DNA of 64,000 nucleotides from Guillardia theta CCMP2712 (Eukaryota > Cryptophyceae > Pyrenomonadales > Geminigeraceae). The stretch spans positions 464,121 through 528,120 of the forward strand of contig NW_005434638.1 of NCBI RefSeq assembly GCF_000315625.1, in the 5' to 3' direction. The notes below the pieces were generated by a model. It saw only the letters and a program-made list of their open reading frames with translations, made no database searches and was not told the DNA's origin. Shown in pieces: positions 9,570 through 22,100 of this stretch; the stretch's first letter is position 1; the number at the start of each line of letters is the position of its first letter. Made by a program: the position numbers and the translations under genes.

Positions 9570-11391
9570 ATGGGGATGTGGGGCTGTTGCTACTGGCCAG
9601 TGAGGTGTTTTCCCGCCATGCGTGGAGTCGCTATGGCGGGGCTGGAGGGCCTGGTGAAGAGGAGGGAGGAGGAGAGGAGGAGAGAGGAGGAGAGCAGGAA
9701 AGAAGAAGAGAGGAGGAGGGAAATGTTTCTTGAAGAAGCAAGGTCGATGAAGGCCCCCGAGAGAGCAGCTGATCTCGTACCTTTCGTGTCGTCGGCACAT
9801 GCCGACATTCCGAGCCAGCATAAACTGGAAGATGATGGCAGAGACGGGGGAGGAAGCGAGCTCGATGAAGAGGAGGGAAGCCGCGGCTCCTGGGACACCA
9901 AGAACGAAAGATCGGTCTACATCGGGGAGGAGGAGGAGGATGGCAACGAGGTGGCTGTGGGAGTTTATGATGAGAATCTCGGCCACCAACCCTCGGAGGA
10001 GGAGGCGTCAGGGGATGTAGAGAGCAGCAACAAGCCCTCGTCATACAACCCCTTTGAGGCCTCGCAGGAGGAGCGTGACTCCAAACATCACGCGGCGCAT
10101 GTCCCTCCCGACCATTCCGACATGGATAACTTCCGCTTGCGGCAGGAGACGTTGGACCTCCATGCAGCTCTGCAGGAGCAGCTAAAGAGGAACGTGAAGA
10201 TAGAGGAGCGACATGTGTCTGAGCTGGAGGGCCTGCGCGAAACTTTTCTCAGCTCTCTGGAGGTGAAGGCTAGGGAGATGAAGGAGAAGTACATGGAGGC
10301 GATGGCGCAAGTGCACAAGGAGCACGAGCAGGAGAAGAGGAGGATCGTACAAGAGCTCCAGGAAAGGATAGCGCAGCTGGAAGAAGATGCGCTGAAGTCG
10401 AATCAACGACATGAAGAGCAGCTGTCGGACCTGCAGGCTGCGCTGGATGCTGAGCGAGCGGAGAAGGAACGTGAGAGATCGATGCTGGTCGGGCGATCGC
10501 CAGGAGAAGATCGAGGTAGTGATGGGAATGGGAGGCGCGAAGGCTACAAGCCGGTGAGACAGAGTATGCTTGCTTCCTCGGTCTGACGTGAAGGCTCAGG
10601 TGGGCGGAGGAGATGAGGCCTCAATGCGCTTAGTGGATGCTTCTGTTTCTGGATCGGGGACGGAGAGGAAGAGGAGTGTCTACAAGCGAGTGACACTAAC
10701 GCGACGGACGTTGGACGTCAGTGGCTACCATGAGTCGACGACGACCATCTGTGGCGTGGGGCTCGGCTTCGACATGTGCAGGCAGGGAAACTTTGTGATC
10801 AGGAAAACGCTGCCGGGGTCCAGCGCTGACCTGCATGAGGACGTGGAAGTCGGCGATCGCATCGTGGCTGTGGATGGGATCCCGACCTTGGGAATGGAGA
10901 TGGAGGAGGTTGTGGGTCTGATACAAGGAAGCGCTGGGACAAGTGTCTCCTTGCTGATCGAGTGCGACGACGCCAACGACAGCAGCTGCTCCTCCGGTCA
11001 CGCCTCCACGAGCATGGACAGCGACAAGCCGAGCAACGTCAGACACACGACAAGTCAAGAGGAGGAGGATGGCTTGTTTGATCTCATCGGAGAGGAGTGG
11101 GCGGAGGTGCTGCAGCACCTTGAGGAGGAGGGAGGGAAGGAGAGGGCGAGGCAGCGCCTTCCGCTCCTGCTCCATGTGATGAAGAGGCAAAACTGCAGCA
11201 ACGTGCAGCTGAGGAGAGAAGTGACGCAGCTGAAGGAGCAGCTGAGAACTTTCTTCATCTTTCAGATCAGACAGGAACAGATGATCGCCCGTGAAAGAGA
11301 CGAGGCTGAGAACCTCAAGAAGCAGCTCACAGCCTTGACCAGACTCGTCGGAGGGCGTCCAGCCGAGAAAGACCATGTGGATCATTCATGA
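9570..11391 (+). CDS. Coiled-coil protein with one PDZ domain, about 590 aa
   Basis: Two exons: 9570-10553 (donor GTGAGA), then from 10594 or 10600 to the stop at 11391; both acceptors keep the frame. The N-terminus is Glu/Arg-rich (KRREEERRREEESRKEEERR). An acidic Ser-rich linker follows, then a long coiled coil (about residues 190-320). In exon 2 a PDZ domain is clear: GVGLGFDMCRQGNFVIRKTL, GSSADLHEDVEVGDRIVAVD, MEEVVGLIQGSAGTSVSLLI. The carboxylate loop is GVGLGF, close to the GLGF signature. A second coiled coil ends the protein. Probably a scaffold that binds C-terminal peptide ligands; partners unknown. ATGs at 9618 and 9633 are alternative starts. It faces the chaperonin-like gene head to head, about 135 bp apart. 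Confidence 0.85.
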
Positions 11392-11476
11392 CTTGTGGAC
11401 ATGGTGTCGATGTAGATAATCTCTTGCGCTACTCCACGTGTTTCTTCCCCTCGCTTCTTCCCTTGGCTTGTCTCCG

Positions 11477-13912
11477 TTACAGCAGATCCGCTCGTTTGCC
11501 GCACAGCCCTCGAGCCTGCTGGAACGTGAGGAGGTGAATCCCGCATGAGGCGAGCGCATCCTCGCGGTAGCGGCTGGCAGGATCATCAAGAGTGTCAACA
11601 AGCCTTCGCATGTCCTTGACCGGCATGGCGAGGAGGATGCCGGTCTCCTTGAGCCGCTTGAGGAGGTTGGCGGGTTTGCTGGTGAAGGGAGCGAACAGGC
11701 CGGTGATGAGGCCGAGGTCCAAGTTGATCTGAGCGGCAGTGAGGGGGCTTATGACCCCCAGGCTGCTAATCCGCTCGAAGAGAAGTCCGTCCACCCGCTC
11801 CGCCACGCTGCTCCAGACGCGCACGCGAGCCTGCGGGTGGAGGGAGACGAGGATCGTGTGCAAGTGAGCCCGAAGGATCTCGAGGGGCTCGCACATGTCC
11901 GAGCTCATCTCCGTCACCTCCAGCACCGTCGGGTCGAAGGTCCTGCTCGTGCTCCTGCCCTGCTGCAGGTACCCCAGCGACGCGTCCTCGAAGTCTCTCG
12001 CTATCACCGAGATGATCTGCTCCGCACAGTCCTGGGAGACGGCGAGAAACTCCCGACTTGTCTGGAGGAAAATCTCGTAGATCTCCTCGTTCGCCTGCGC
12101 TGCCTGCATGCCGCCCTCAAACGTGTTCAACACATCCTCGTCTACAAACTCCTCTAGCGCAAGGCTGCAGTATCGGGCCGAGCAACAGATCCCGCAGAAG
12201 CTACTCAGCTCACAATCCTCCATCTCCTCCTCTCGACTAGCGTGCTCTGTGCTCGCCACGTACACGACAGCATCGATGGCATTCTTGGCCAGTCGACCCG
12301 TCAGCTTCTGGTTGCTCTGCTGCATCTCCTTCCTCCAGCTGGACTTTTTCTCCCAGCGGCGAATCCAATCCGTCGCCTTGTCTCGCAGGCCCTCCAGGTA
12401 CGGGACGAGGATGTGATCCTCTTGCACCTGCTTCGCAAACTTGACGCGCAGCTGGTCAGACAGCGTCGCACAGCGAGATACCACGTCCTCCACTGCCGCT
12501 ATCACACCCTGTGCGCTCCTGGAGCCCCAGTCGTGCAGGTACCGCATGCGCAGGGCGTGCGAGTCGTCAGCGTCGTCCTGCAGCTGGGAGGAGACGTGGC
12601 AGATGCGCATCTCCTCGTCGCTGCTGAGCCACAGGCGGACTTGCTCAGCACGCGAGAGCGACTCGAGCTGCAGCCAGCGGGCCATGAGGTTGTCCAAACG
12701 TGCGATCCTCGCCATGCAGGAGACGTCGCTGCTCCGGAAGGAGCCGATCCCCGAGGAGCTCAGCAGGCTGGCGATGGTCTTGTCGAATTGGAGCGCCTCG
12801 CTGATCGTCAACATCAGCAGACTCCCTTCCTCCACCAGCAGGTTGCTGTCAGCTTTGACCTTGTCGCTGCATTGCTGCGCGAGCGCGGAAGCGAATTGAA
12901 CAGCAGGGTTGTAGTCGAGGAAGCGATCATGCAAGGATGCTCGGACCAGAGGCTGGACCACCCGGATAAGGAAGGGAAGATGCTCCTTGAGGCGAGAGAG
13001 CTGGTACGAGAAGTACCAGTCGGGCTTGTCTAGGCGGTTCGTTGACCTGGTTGATCGGAAATGGTAGGTGAAACGGAGAGCGAGGGGAGCGAGCAAGGTC
13101 TGGAGAGCCCAGGACTCGAAGCGAGGAGGCTTCTTCTCCTGCTCCTCTGCCTGCAGACAGGCCACCTGCAGTCTTGTCATCTTGTGAATGGCGAGACTCA
13201 TTCGCTGCATGCCCCCAGCCCCTCCTTTGCCTCCTTTGCCCTTTGACTGGACCTCCCCGAGCTCGACGACCTTCATCGCCTCTTCCTCCGCATCATCGGA
13301 CAAGACAAGAGGCTTCGGCCATCCCACCTCCTTCATGACGGCGGAGAATTCTTCGGAGAGCTCCTTCTTCTCTCCTTCCACCAGACTCCCAAGTTTGGCC
13401 TGCACGGCCTGGCGGATGGAAGCGCTGAAGGTGCATTCCTGCAGCAGCTCTGACAAGGACGCGATGTTGGGCTTGCCATCTCCCGCTAGAACGACTTGCA
13501 TCGATTTCTCCAGCATCTCCGCCATCTTCTTCACGTCTTGCGTCTGCTGCACCTTCAGCTGTAGCTCCTCGAGCTCGTGGAACGCTCCTCCGCTCCCCCC
13601 TTTCTCCTTCAGCTCCCCGAGCTTCTCGACTAGCCTCCTTCTGCCCTGCTCCAGCTCCTCGACATGCCGAGTGCTCTCCTGTACTCTTCGTTGCGCCTCC
13701 AGGAGGCCTTTCCCCACTTGGCCCTCGAGGCTCAGGAGCAGGGAGAGATTCTTCTTCCGCTCTCCCTGCCTCTCCGTCACTGCTCTCATCCAGCCCATCA
13801 GGTCTCCCTCTCCCTTCCTCTCCTTCCCTTCTCCCGCCCTCTCCTCTTCTCCCATCGTCTTCCTCATCTCCTCCACCGCCCATGCCCGCAGCCCCTCCAT
13901 CGCCATTGCCAC
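11477..13912 (-). CDS. RINT1: RINT1/TIP20 family tethering protein, 811 aa
   Basis: Uninterrupted 811-codon frame, close to the length of human RINT-1. An N-terminal coiled coil (about residues 60-130) precedes the family signature RFTYHFRSTRSTNRLDKPDW followed by YFSYQLSRLKEH, the most conserved stretch of RINT-1/Tip20/MAG2. The C-terminal half is all-helical, as in exocyst-like CATCHR tethers. The family forms the NRZ/Dsl1 complex with ZW10 and NAG and tethers Golgi-derived COPI vesicles at the ER before SNARE-mediated fusion. Lack of introns contrasts with the intron-dense gene downstream on the same strand. The start is the first ATG of a repeated MAMAM; a slightly later Met is possible. 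Confidence 0.88.
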   Translation of the reverse strand: MAMAMEGLRAWAVEEMRKTMGEEERAGEGKERKGEGDLMGWMRAVTERQGERKKNLSLLLSLEGQVGKGLLEAQRRVQESTRHVEELEQGRRRLVEKLGELKEKGGSGGAFHELEELQLKVQQTQDVKKMAEMLEKSMQVVLAGDGKPNIASLSELLQECTFSASIRQAVQAKLGSLVEGEKKELSEEFSAVMKEVGWPKPLVLSDDAEEEAMKVVELGEVQSKGKGGKGGAGGMQRMSLAIHKMTRLQVACLQAEEQEKKPPRFESWALQTLLAPLALRFTYHFRSTRSTNRLDKPDWYFSYQLSRLKEHLPFLIRVVQPLVRASLHDRFLDYNPAVQFASALAQQCSDKVKADSNLLVEEGSLLMLTISEALQFDKTIASLLSSSGIGSFRSSDVSCMARIARLDNLMARWLQLESLSRAEQVRLWLSSDEEMRICHVSSQLQDDADDSHALRMRYLHDWGSRSAQGVIAAVEDVVSRCATLSDQLRVKFAKQVQEDHILVPYLEGLRDKATDWIRRWEKKSSWRKEMQQSNQKLTGRLAKNAIDAVVYVASTEHASREEEMEDCELSSFCGICCSARYCSLALEEFVDEDVLNTFEGGMQAAQANEEIYEIFLQTSREFLAVSQDCAEQIISVIARDFEDASLGYLQQGRSTSRTFDPTVLEVTEMSSDMCEPLEILRAHLHTILVSLHPQARVRVWSSVAERVDGLLFERISSLGVISPLTAAQINLDLGLITGLFAPFTSKPANLLKRLKETGILLAMPVKDMRRLVDTLDDPASRYREDALASCGIHLLTFQQARGLCGKRADLL

Positions 13913-14200
13913 GGGTGAGACGGGCCCTCATCCCCGCTTGTAACCATCATCTCCCTCATACTCCAAGGTCAATGAGGTCGAGGAGGTCGAGGAGGAGATC
14001 ACAACTAGATTTTGTCGACAAGAGGTCAGGTGAGGGTCAGGTGGGGCTCAGGTGGGGGTTCATGTGTGCAGGTGGGGGGTCAAGTGGGAGGTGAAGACTT
14101 TATTTGTCCGCTTTCCCTCACTTTCACCTCCGTCGCTTCACATCAAGTCTGCCAGCCTCGCCCTTCCATCCTCGTACATGCCAGCATGCCATGATCCTCC

Positions 14201-16054
14201 TCAGAAGTCTGGAGCAGCTCCCATCCGGCGGATCTGATCCCGAAGAGCCTCAACCTGCCGAGCAGCATGAGGCGCCAACAGACGAGCAGCAGCAGCAGGT
14301 CGAGGACGAGCAGGAAGGAGAAGCAGACCTGAGCTTCGGCCGTCAACGAAGTTCCTGACGCGTTGCAAGCTGCTCGAGCTGCCGTCGTCAAGGCACCGAG
14401 CTGTGGACGTGAAATCAGTCAGTCTGCCTCCTCTCTCTCCGAGCGACTCACCAGGAAGGCCGAGGGGCTCCTGTGATCTTTCCGCTTCGCCTTCGCCAGC
14501 CGCGTCTGCAAGTCCGTCAGCCACTACGTCTCAGCTGCAGCTGGCAGCACCTTGACGTGACGGAGGACGGAGCAGGCAACGGTGGGCTGAAGAGGAAGAG
14601 TGAGAGGGAGAGAGGGAGAGCGAGCTGCAGCCACCTGCATCCCCAAGAGGAGCGAGACGTGCGGCTTCTCGAAGTCAGAGTCCTCGAAGCAGGTCTGAGG
14701 GAGCGTGTGAGGGCGACGAGTCGGCATGCGGGAGGGGAGACGGACGCGACCTGACTTGTCAGCTCCTTGACACACTTCTTCACGGCTGGATTCAAGTCGC
14801 TGCTGTGAACGCCTTGGAAGTTGGTCATGTTGTTCTAGACGACCAACGTCAGGCGATCATCGCTGAAGACAAAGAGGAGAGGATGAAGGCCGCGAGAGCG
14901 CTGGGACGAGGAAGCCAGGAACATGTGAAGGAGAGTGAGAAAGGAGAAGGGGAGCAAGGGAGGGGAGGGGAGGCAGGAGAGGGGAGGCAGGGGGCAAGCA
15001 AGGAGGTAAGGAGATTTCTGGGCCTGACCGTCGAAGACTCGAAGGGCTTTTCCTTCTTGACCCGAGCGTCTCTCTGCAGGATCCGTCAGAGGGGAGGAAG
15101 GATACTCGGAGCGTCACCTCCTCCCTCGCCCGATCCTTAGAGGAGAGGAGGATGTTGTGAAGGAGAGCCGCGGGCTTCCTCACCTGCACCATCCAGTCAA
15201 GAGGAGGAAGGACAACAAGTGACGCGATGAAGACAGGAGGGAAGATGAAGAAGAGCTAGGAAGCGAGAGAAGATGGCAGAAAGAGGAGGACGAGGATGAC
15301 GAAGATGGATCGATAGATGGGAGGAGGAGGAGGAGGAGGAGGAGGAGAGGGAGAAAGTTGTAGATGCCACGAGACCTCTGTGCGCTTCGACGCGAACTGC
15401 AACAGCATGGTCCTGGCGAGCTTCACGATGGGGAGCAGATCCTGTGAGGAATGAGGCCGGGCAGGAGGAAGGAGGACCTCGCAGACCTGCAGGGGGATGC
15501 CGGCGAGGACCTGAAAGTGCTGCTTGTCAACGTCGAAGACACTGACGCAGGTCCCATGGCAGAGCTCCTGGAAGAGGTGCGGGAGCATCGAGTTCTGATC
15601 CGTCTTGCGCTGAACTTTGTTGGCAGGGTTGACGAGGTTGAGGCTCCTCTTGACTGCCTCACGCGATCGCAACAAGACCTGAGAAGCAGTTAATGACCTG
15701 AGAAACTGCCTGACTGTCCCTGACTGCCTGACTCAATGACTCCCTCATTGCTTTACTCCCTCCATCCATTCTTTTATCCTCCTCCCCTCCACTCTTGCCA
15801 GGTCTTCCGCCACCGCCTGCCTCTTTCCTCTGCCTGCCTCCTTCATTCGCTCACCTGTTGGATCCACCCTGGCAGGTCGCCAGCAGCTTGCTGCGTGCGA
15901 GGAGTTTGAAGCAGGAGGGTTCTGGCGGTCTCTGTGCTCGCGAGGTCAGTGGGAGGAGGAGCATGAGTAGGAGCAGGAAGAGCAGAACCTGCTGCTGTTA
16001 CTGCTACTGCTGCTGCTGCTGGAGAAGCAGGAGCAGGAGCAGGAGCTGCTGTTG

Positions 16055-16098
<44 letters not shown>

Positions 16099-16100
16099 GA

Positions 16101-16153
<53 letters not shown>

Positions 16154-19100
16154 TAACAACAGCAGCAGGAGGAGCAGGAGCAGGAGCAGGAGGAGCAGGA
16201 GAAGGAACTCAGGGGCTCACCAAGGAAGACGTTGGCGTCGGAGAACGTCAGGCCCCACAGAAGTTCCCGATGCTGGCCATTGAAGTCCGCCTCGGAGTAG
16301 GTCGTGCCCCTCAGCACCTCACTGAGCACCTCAGTGACTGGGATGCACTGTACGAAGACGTCCGAGCCCGGCCCCCCCCTCTGCTCCGAGTAGCCGGCTG
16401 GAAAGTAGCCCTCCTTCTCCTTCCCCAGCACCTTCCCAGCTCCTTCCTGCCCGTTCTCGTCCCGGGGCTGACTTCTCTGGAGTTGAGCCTTGTGGAGCAA
16501 AAAGTGAGAAGAGGGAGGGAGGGAGGGAGGGAGTGAGTGAGTGAGGGAGGGAGGGAGGGAAGGAGGGAGGGAGAGGAGAGGAGAGAGGAGAGGAGAGGAG
16601 AGGAGGAGGGGAGGGGAGGGGAGGGGAGGGGAGGGGAGGAGAGGAGCTCTGGCTCACCTTGAAGATCTCTTCGATGGAGGGAACAAGCATCTCCTGCTGC
16701 TGCCCGTTGACATCTTGACCGTCTGATACCAACAGTGACAAGTCTTCCTTGCGGGAGGACAGCTCACCGCCGTCGACCATGCTGGACAAGCCGTTCTGCT
16801 CCACACCGACTACATCCCTCCCTTGAGAACCAGCTGGGTTAGAGGAGACGTTCCCCTCCCCTTGGGCCTGCAGAGAAGAGGAGGAGGAGAAGGACGTCTC
16901 CTTCAGCAGGCCTGGAGCTGCAGCATCCCACGACGAGAAGCTCGTCATCCCTCCTTGGTAGCTCGACTCAGTCGGGGTTGAATTGGCCGACCCTTTGCCG
17001 CTCCGTCCGCGCATGAAGAGAAGCTCATGCTCTGTGTCGTCGAGGAGACCGGAAGGGATGGAGGAGATGAGCGAGGAGTACTCCTCCGCCTCATCCATCT
17101 CGTGCATCCCCGGCGCCTTCCACAGCAGCTGATGCCGGTCGGGCCCATGCAGCTCCCCTTGAGCTGCCGCCTGTTGAGGCAGAAGAACCGCAGGGACGTC
17201 GAAGGTATCGAAGGGCTGGAACCTCGCCGGCTGACTCTGCATCGGCTCCTTACTCGCGGTGTTGAGCGGCAAGGCGTTGGCGTCGGCGAAGGGCGAGTAG
17301 ACGAGAGGGCTGGTGAAGAGCGAAGCTCCCGGCTTTGCCTGCTGGCCCATGATGTCGCCGAATGATCGCGACGGTTGCGGCTGCAAGTTTAGCCCATACT
17401 GATCCATCGATGCCTGCGGGTCGGGCGCGCTCTCCTGCTGCAGGCGGGTCAGAGGAGGAGGAGGAGGAGGAGGAGGAGGAGGAGGAGGAGGAGGAGGAAG
17501 CAGACAGAGAGACAGAAATAGAGGAAACAAGAGGCAAGGGAAGGACAGGGGTTGGGAGGGGGAACGGGGAGGGAAAGGTCTTACCCCTTCAGCGCTTGCA
17601 TTCGCCATCTCCCACGAGCCGACAAACTTGCCGTGCACGAAGTATCCCTCCGTCTCAGGGCTGTCGAAGGCAAAGGCTTCCTCCTGCCCCAGGTCGTTGC
17701 CCTCCTCGCCCTCCTGCTTCTGATGCAACTCGTCCAGCGTCACTCCTCCAAGACTCGAAGGCTTCTCGTGCACGTCGTTTGGTTTCTTCATGCCCAGATC
17801 GCCATCGTTCAAGACGACCGGAGGGATTCTCCCCGGAAACACATCTCCGAGGCCCTTCAAGACCTTGTCATCCTCCATGCCCGCTCCCCTTGGGTCATCT
17901 GCACTCGCTATGATCTTCTCGGCATGGAAGACGACGGGCGACATGCGAGCTGTCGCGCTGCCCTCCCACTGGTTCGCTCGCAGCAACGAGGGATCGGCAG
18001 CCATCTGCTTCGACGGCATGGCGGTCATGACTGGCAGAGTGACAGCAGGATCAGGTTGAAACGGCGAAGTCATCCTAGGGATCCCCAAGTTGGCCTGGAG
18101 CTTCTCGCTCCAGGTGGGCTCAGAGGAGCCGAAGGAAGCAGAGGGAGGCTGAGGCGCCGAGCTAGAGGAGGAGAAGGAGAGACCTAGGCTAGGGAACCCC
18201 TGAGCCTCGGGGTCCAGCTGTTCCGTGGGGTTGGGACTTTGGCTATGATACATATTCAAACAAGCCGTCGGCTTCGTGTCTGACTCCAACGTGCCATCAG
18301 CAAAGGCAGAGAGGACGGAGGGCTCGCGCGCGTCCAGCACAGCATCTTGCGCATCCATCGCTTTCATCTCCGGGGGAAACAAGCTCCCTACCGCATCCTG
18401 CACGTTCCACGAGTTGGCAGGCGCTACTTCGGGAGAATTTCTCCTGTAAAACGATTCGTTCTTGGACCCATCCCTTGCCTGCCTCTCTCCTTCAGAGATA
18501 ATCTGAAGCAATTCGTCTTCGTGTTTCACCCCCTTGACTATGAACTGATTGTTGTTCACCAGTGGTTGTTTGCCTGGAATGTACAGCGAAACTTCCTTCG
18601 ACCAGTCTCTCCACTTCCCCATCACAAACGCACGGACCTGAAACCTGTGCAGCCCCTCCGGCAAGTCAGTGCAGACGCAGTCCAGACCCTCGTCGCTCCG
18701 TTGCTTCTTGCCCTCCACTCCATCTATCTTCAACTGGTAAGTCGTCGGCAAAGAACCAATGGGAGGCTTCCATGAGACGACGACAGTCTGCTGGTCCTCC
18801 AGCACCCTCGCTGAGACTGCATCAGGCACACATTGACCGTTGCTTGACCGCAAGAACCCCTTGATCACACTCCACCCGCTGCTCCCTGTGCTGGAGACAG
18901 CACGCACACGAAACTTGTACGTCTTTCCCGGCTCGACAGTGTGCGAGTGCTGGGTTGCGCTACCCACGTACACCTCATAGAAGTTCGTGCTGCCCTCTCC
19001 GCCTTCATCGATCTCAACGTGATAGGTGATGCTTGAACCGGCACCCTCCGGTCTATCCCAAGAGCAGATTGCGATCAGAGTATCGTTCTCTCCCTCGACT

Positions 19101-22100
19101 ATGAGCGACTGCAAGTTGGTTGGCACAGGCAGGGTGGAGTCAGTCCGGAAGACGACCGCTGGCCCGAAATCTCCATACCCGCTCTTATTCTTCGCCTGCA
19201 CCCTGATACGATAACCATAGCCCGGCCTCAACCCCGCGACGTCCAGTCGAGTCTCGTCTGACTTGGTCGCAAGGAACTCTGGTATCATCCCCTTGACCTC
19301 TGTGCTCTCCGGAATGATGTGAACTCGATAACTTTCAATCGCAAGGTATCCCACCGGCGCCTCCCACCGGATGCTCAACGACGTAGGACGAGATGTGATC
19401 AGCCGAGGCACTCCTGGAGCGCCAGGAACGGGCAAGGCTGTAGAGAAGTTGAACTGCTCGGAAAGGCTGCCCCAACCAGTTCGGTTCGCACAACGGATGC
19501 GAATCGAGTACTTGTAGTCCGGTACCAAATCGCCGATCTCCGCCTCGCTCTTTTCACCAGCAACGTCCAACTTCCGCAGATCTTTGTCGCACTTCACCTC
19601 TAACTGATACGAAACGATCGCCGCACCCCCGTCGTCGCTGGGGGGTTCCCACCCGATAGTCACAGTGGACGAGCCTCTGTTCAGCATCGAGATGTTCGTC
19701 GGGGGTGCTGGCACGCTCGGCAGCGTTTCAAGGACAGAAACAGCTCCGGGCTCACTCTCACCGATGAGGTTGCACGCTATCACACGAACATGATACTTCT
19801 TCCCTGCCGTCAAACCCTCACGCAGCTCGCATGTGCACTCCTTCCCTTCCCAGGCAACCGTGAACTTCATCTTCTTGCTGTTCGCCGCACCGACCGCCTC
19901 CGCCAGCTGCACACGATAAGACGTGATCTCAGCTCCGTTACACTCCGGCTCCGTCCATCTGATCCGCAGACTTGTCTTGTTTGCCTTCACAAGGATAGGA
20001 GCGCTACACATCGCTGGAGGGCTAGAGATCCCTGAAGTGGTAAACAGAGGACTATACTGTCCTGCGCCCTCCCCGTTACATGCCTTCACCCTGAACTTGT
20101 ACACCTTGCCAGCCTCCAGGCCCCTCACGGAATGGCGAGTAGCATTGCCGTTCATGATGACCATGAAAGGACTGCCAGAGGTAAAGTCCTGCTGCTCCAA
20201 GATGTAATTCGAGATGGGGTCACCATTTGAGTTGGGAACGTCCCATTCGAGAGTGATTCCTCCATGCTTCTCGTTAGCATCTTCGACTGTACGAATCTCA
20301 ACTGGAGCAGAGGGCACAGATGCCGAAGTGTAGAAGAATGCAGGTGGGCAGAAATTCCCAGCCCCTTCGTCGTTCATTGCTCGCACTTGAAATCCATAGC
20401 AGGAGCCTGGAGACAACTTATTGCATTTCCACGACGTTTCTCCAGGGCCCAACACAGGAGTTGCCCTAACCCAAGACTCTTCAGGCACTAAATTCCCACC
20501 CTCGTCCATCATCGCTTTGCACCATTCCACCTCATACCCCGTAATATCCAAGCCCCCTGACTCAGGCTGAACCCATTTAATCTTCAAGGCTGTCCGGCTC
20601 TTAGTAGACAACGTGATCTTGTCAGGAGCAGACGGGACAGCAGCAAGAGTCTTGAAGATTCCCTTGGTATCGAACATCGTCATGGCACCATGGCAGGGTT
20701 TGAATATTGTCTTGGCGATTGCCAGGACCTTGTACTCCCTCCCTGGCATCAAATCGCCAATCTCACAATAGTATTTGCCATCCTCTTTGACGTCATTCCT
20801 CTCCAAGGTGCACACATTGCGATACCCTGTACCACACCCACCATCGTAAACGAATCGACATCGTATGGTTTGTTCTGGAAACGTAGGCTTCCAACGTACC
20901 ACTAACCTATCCTGCAGAGCTTGAACCAACTCTACAACGTTGACTTTTTCATCTGACTCAGTGCATGGGGCTTTAGAATTGCCTTCACCACCTCTATCCC
21001 GCTCTATCCCTTCGAAGTTTAGCTCATCGCTGAGATCCATTTGCAGCGAACCTTGAACGTCTCGGCTTTCAGATGAATGAAATATTCCGCCGCAATGCTC
21101 GAAGAGCATATCCGACGTGAGGCACTGCAATGACGACGATCGTGCAAATCGGCCGTCTATTGAATTGACGGCGATCGTATCAAGTGCAAATTGTTGCTCT
21201 GACGTGTTTCCCTGTTGCTCAGAACCTTCCCTCCCAGACTTGTCTTGGGTCTGCACTGGCATTTTCCGTAGCCTGACTGAAGCATTCACAGCTGATTCAA
21301 AATCCATGTGTCGCAGAGCATCGACAATCTCCAACATTTGTTTTTCCGACACATTCCTTTCGTGACACCCGAATTGTTTCAGGGCCGACATCGTATCTAT
21401 ACCAAGAGCTGCAAGAGCCGCAAGGCATCCGTCTCGGACGTAGTGATTCGACGAGAGAGCATTCGAAACCAAGCTCTGAACCATCTTGACCGCCTCGACG
21501 TGGTCGAGAAGAGTCACCTGTCCAAACGAGGTGGCAGATAGCGAGGCGATGCAGCAAGCAGCATCACAAACGTGGAAAAAATCAGAAGATCTCAAGAGTC
21601 TTGACAGAGCTATGATGACGCCGTCCACAAAATCAATTTGGACAAGTAGGGCTCGCAAGAAGGTCTTATCTCTGGTAAAACTTCGTATCGCCCACGCAGC
21701 ATCAGACACATAATCCTCACAGGCCAGCTTCAAGACTCTGAAGATGCCTGTCAACAATAGTTGATGAGTATATTTGCACCACAATCAGAGGTTTGAACCT
21801 TTCACGAAGGTCTCGACATCAAAGTACGCCATGATTAACTCCCTCCCAGTTTCGAAATGTGCAATGTTTCCAAGTGAATACACAACATCCGCCACCGCTT
21901 GTTCTAGTCGGAACTGCAAGAACACCCTCATTATGGGGAAAGCTGAATACCAGAGATCTGCTACGTAGTGCTCGGTCTAAAAACATCCTCATCAGTCGGG
22001 GAATTCAGTGGAAGTTTTCGATACCGCATCAGGATCTTGTCGCGAGGAATAAGCAAATAGCAATGACTCATTTGTCTCATCAAACATCCATTCCATTTGC

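Noticed and set aside
9590-10044. Minus-strand Ser/Pro/Leu-rich frames at the start of the PDZ gene
   Set aside because: Antisense of the Glu/Arg-rich coiled coil; the plus strand has a clean gene.
11837-13943. Several plus-strand frames opposite RINT1, one of 263 codons
   Set aside because: The minus strand encodes an 811-residue conserved protein; the opposing frames show no motif and reflect GC-biased codon use.
16331-16660. C-terminus of the FN3 protein as an unspliced Pro/Leu/Ser-rich tail
   Set aside because: The tail reads through a GTGAGC donor and a CT repeat; splicing to 16488 continues a better frame (GYFPAGYSEQRGGPGSDVFV).
17027-20491. Plus-strand frames of 80-210 codons opposite the FN3 exon
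   Set aside because: Shadows of the FN3 coding strand; no domain or leader recognised.
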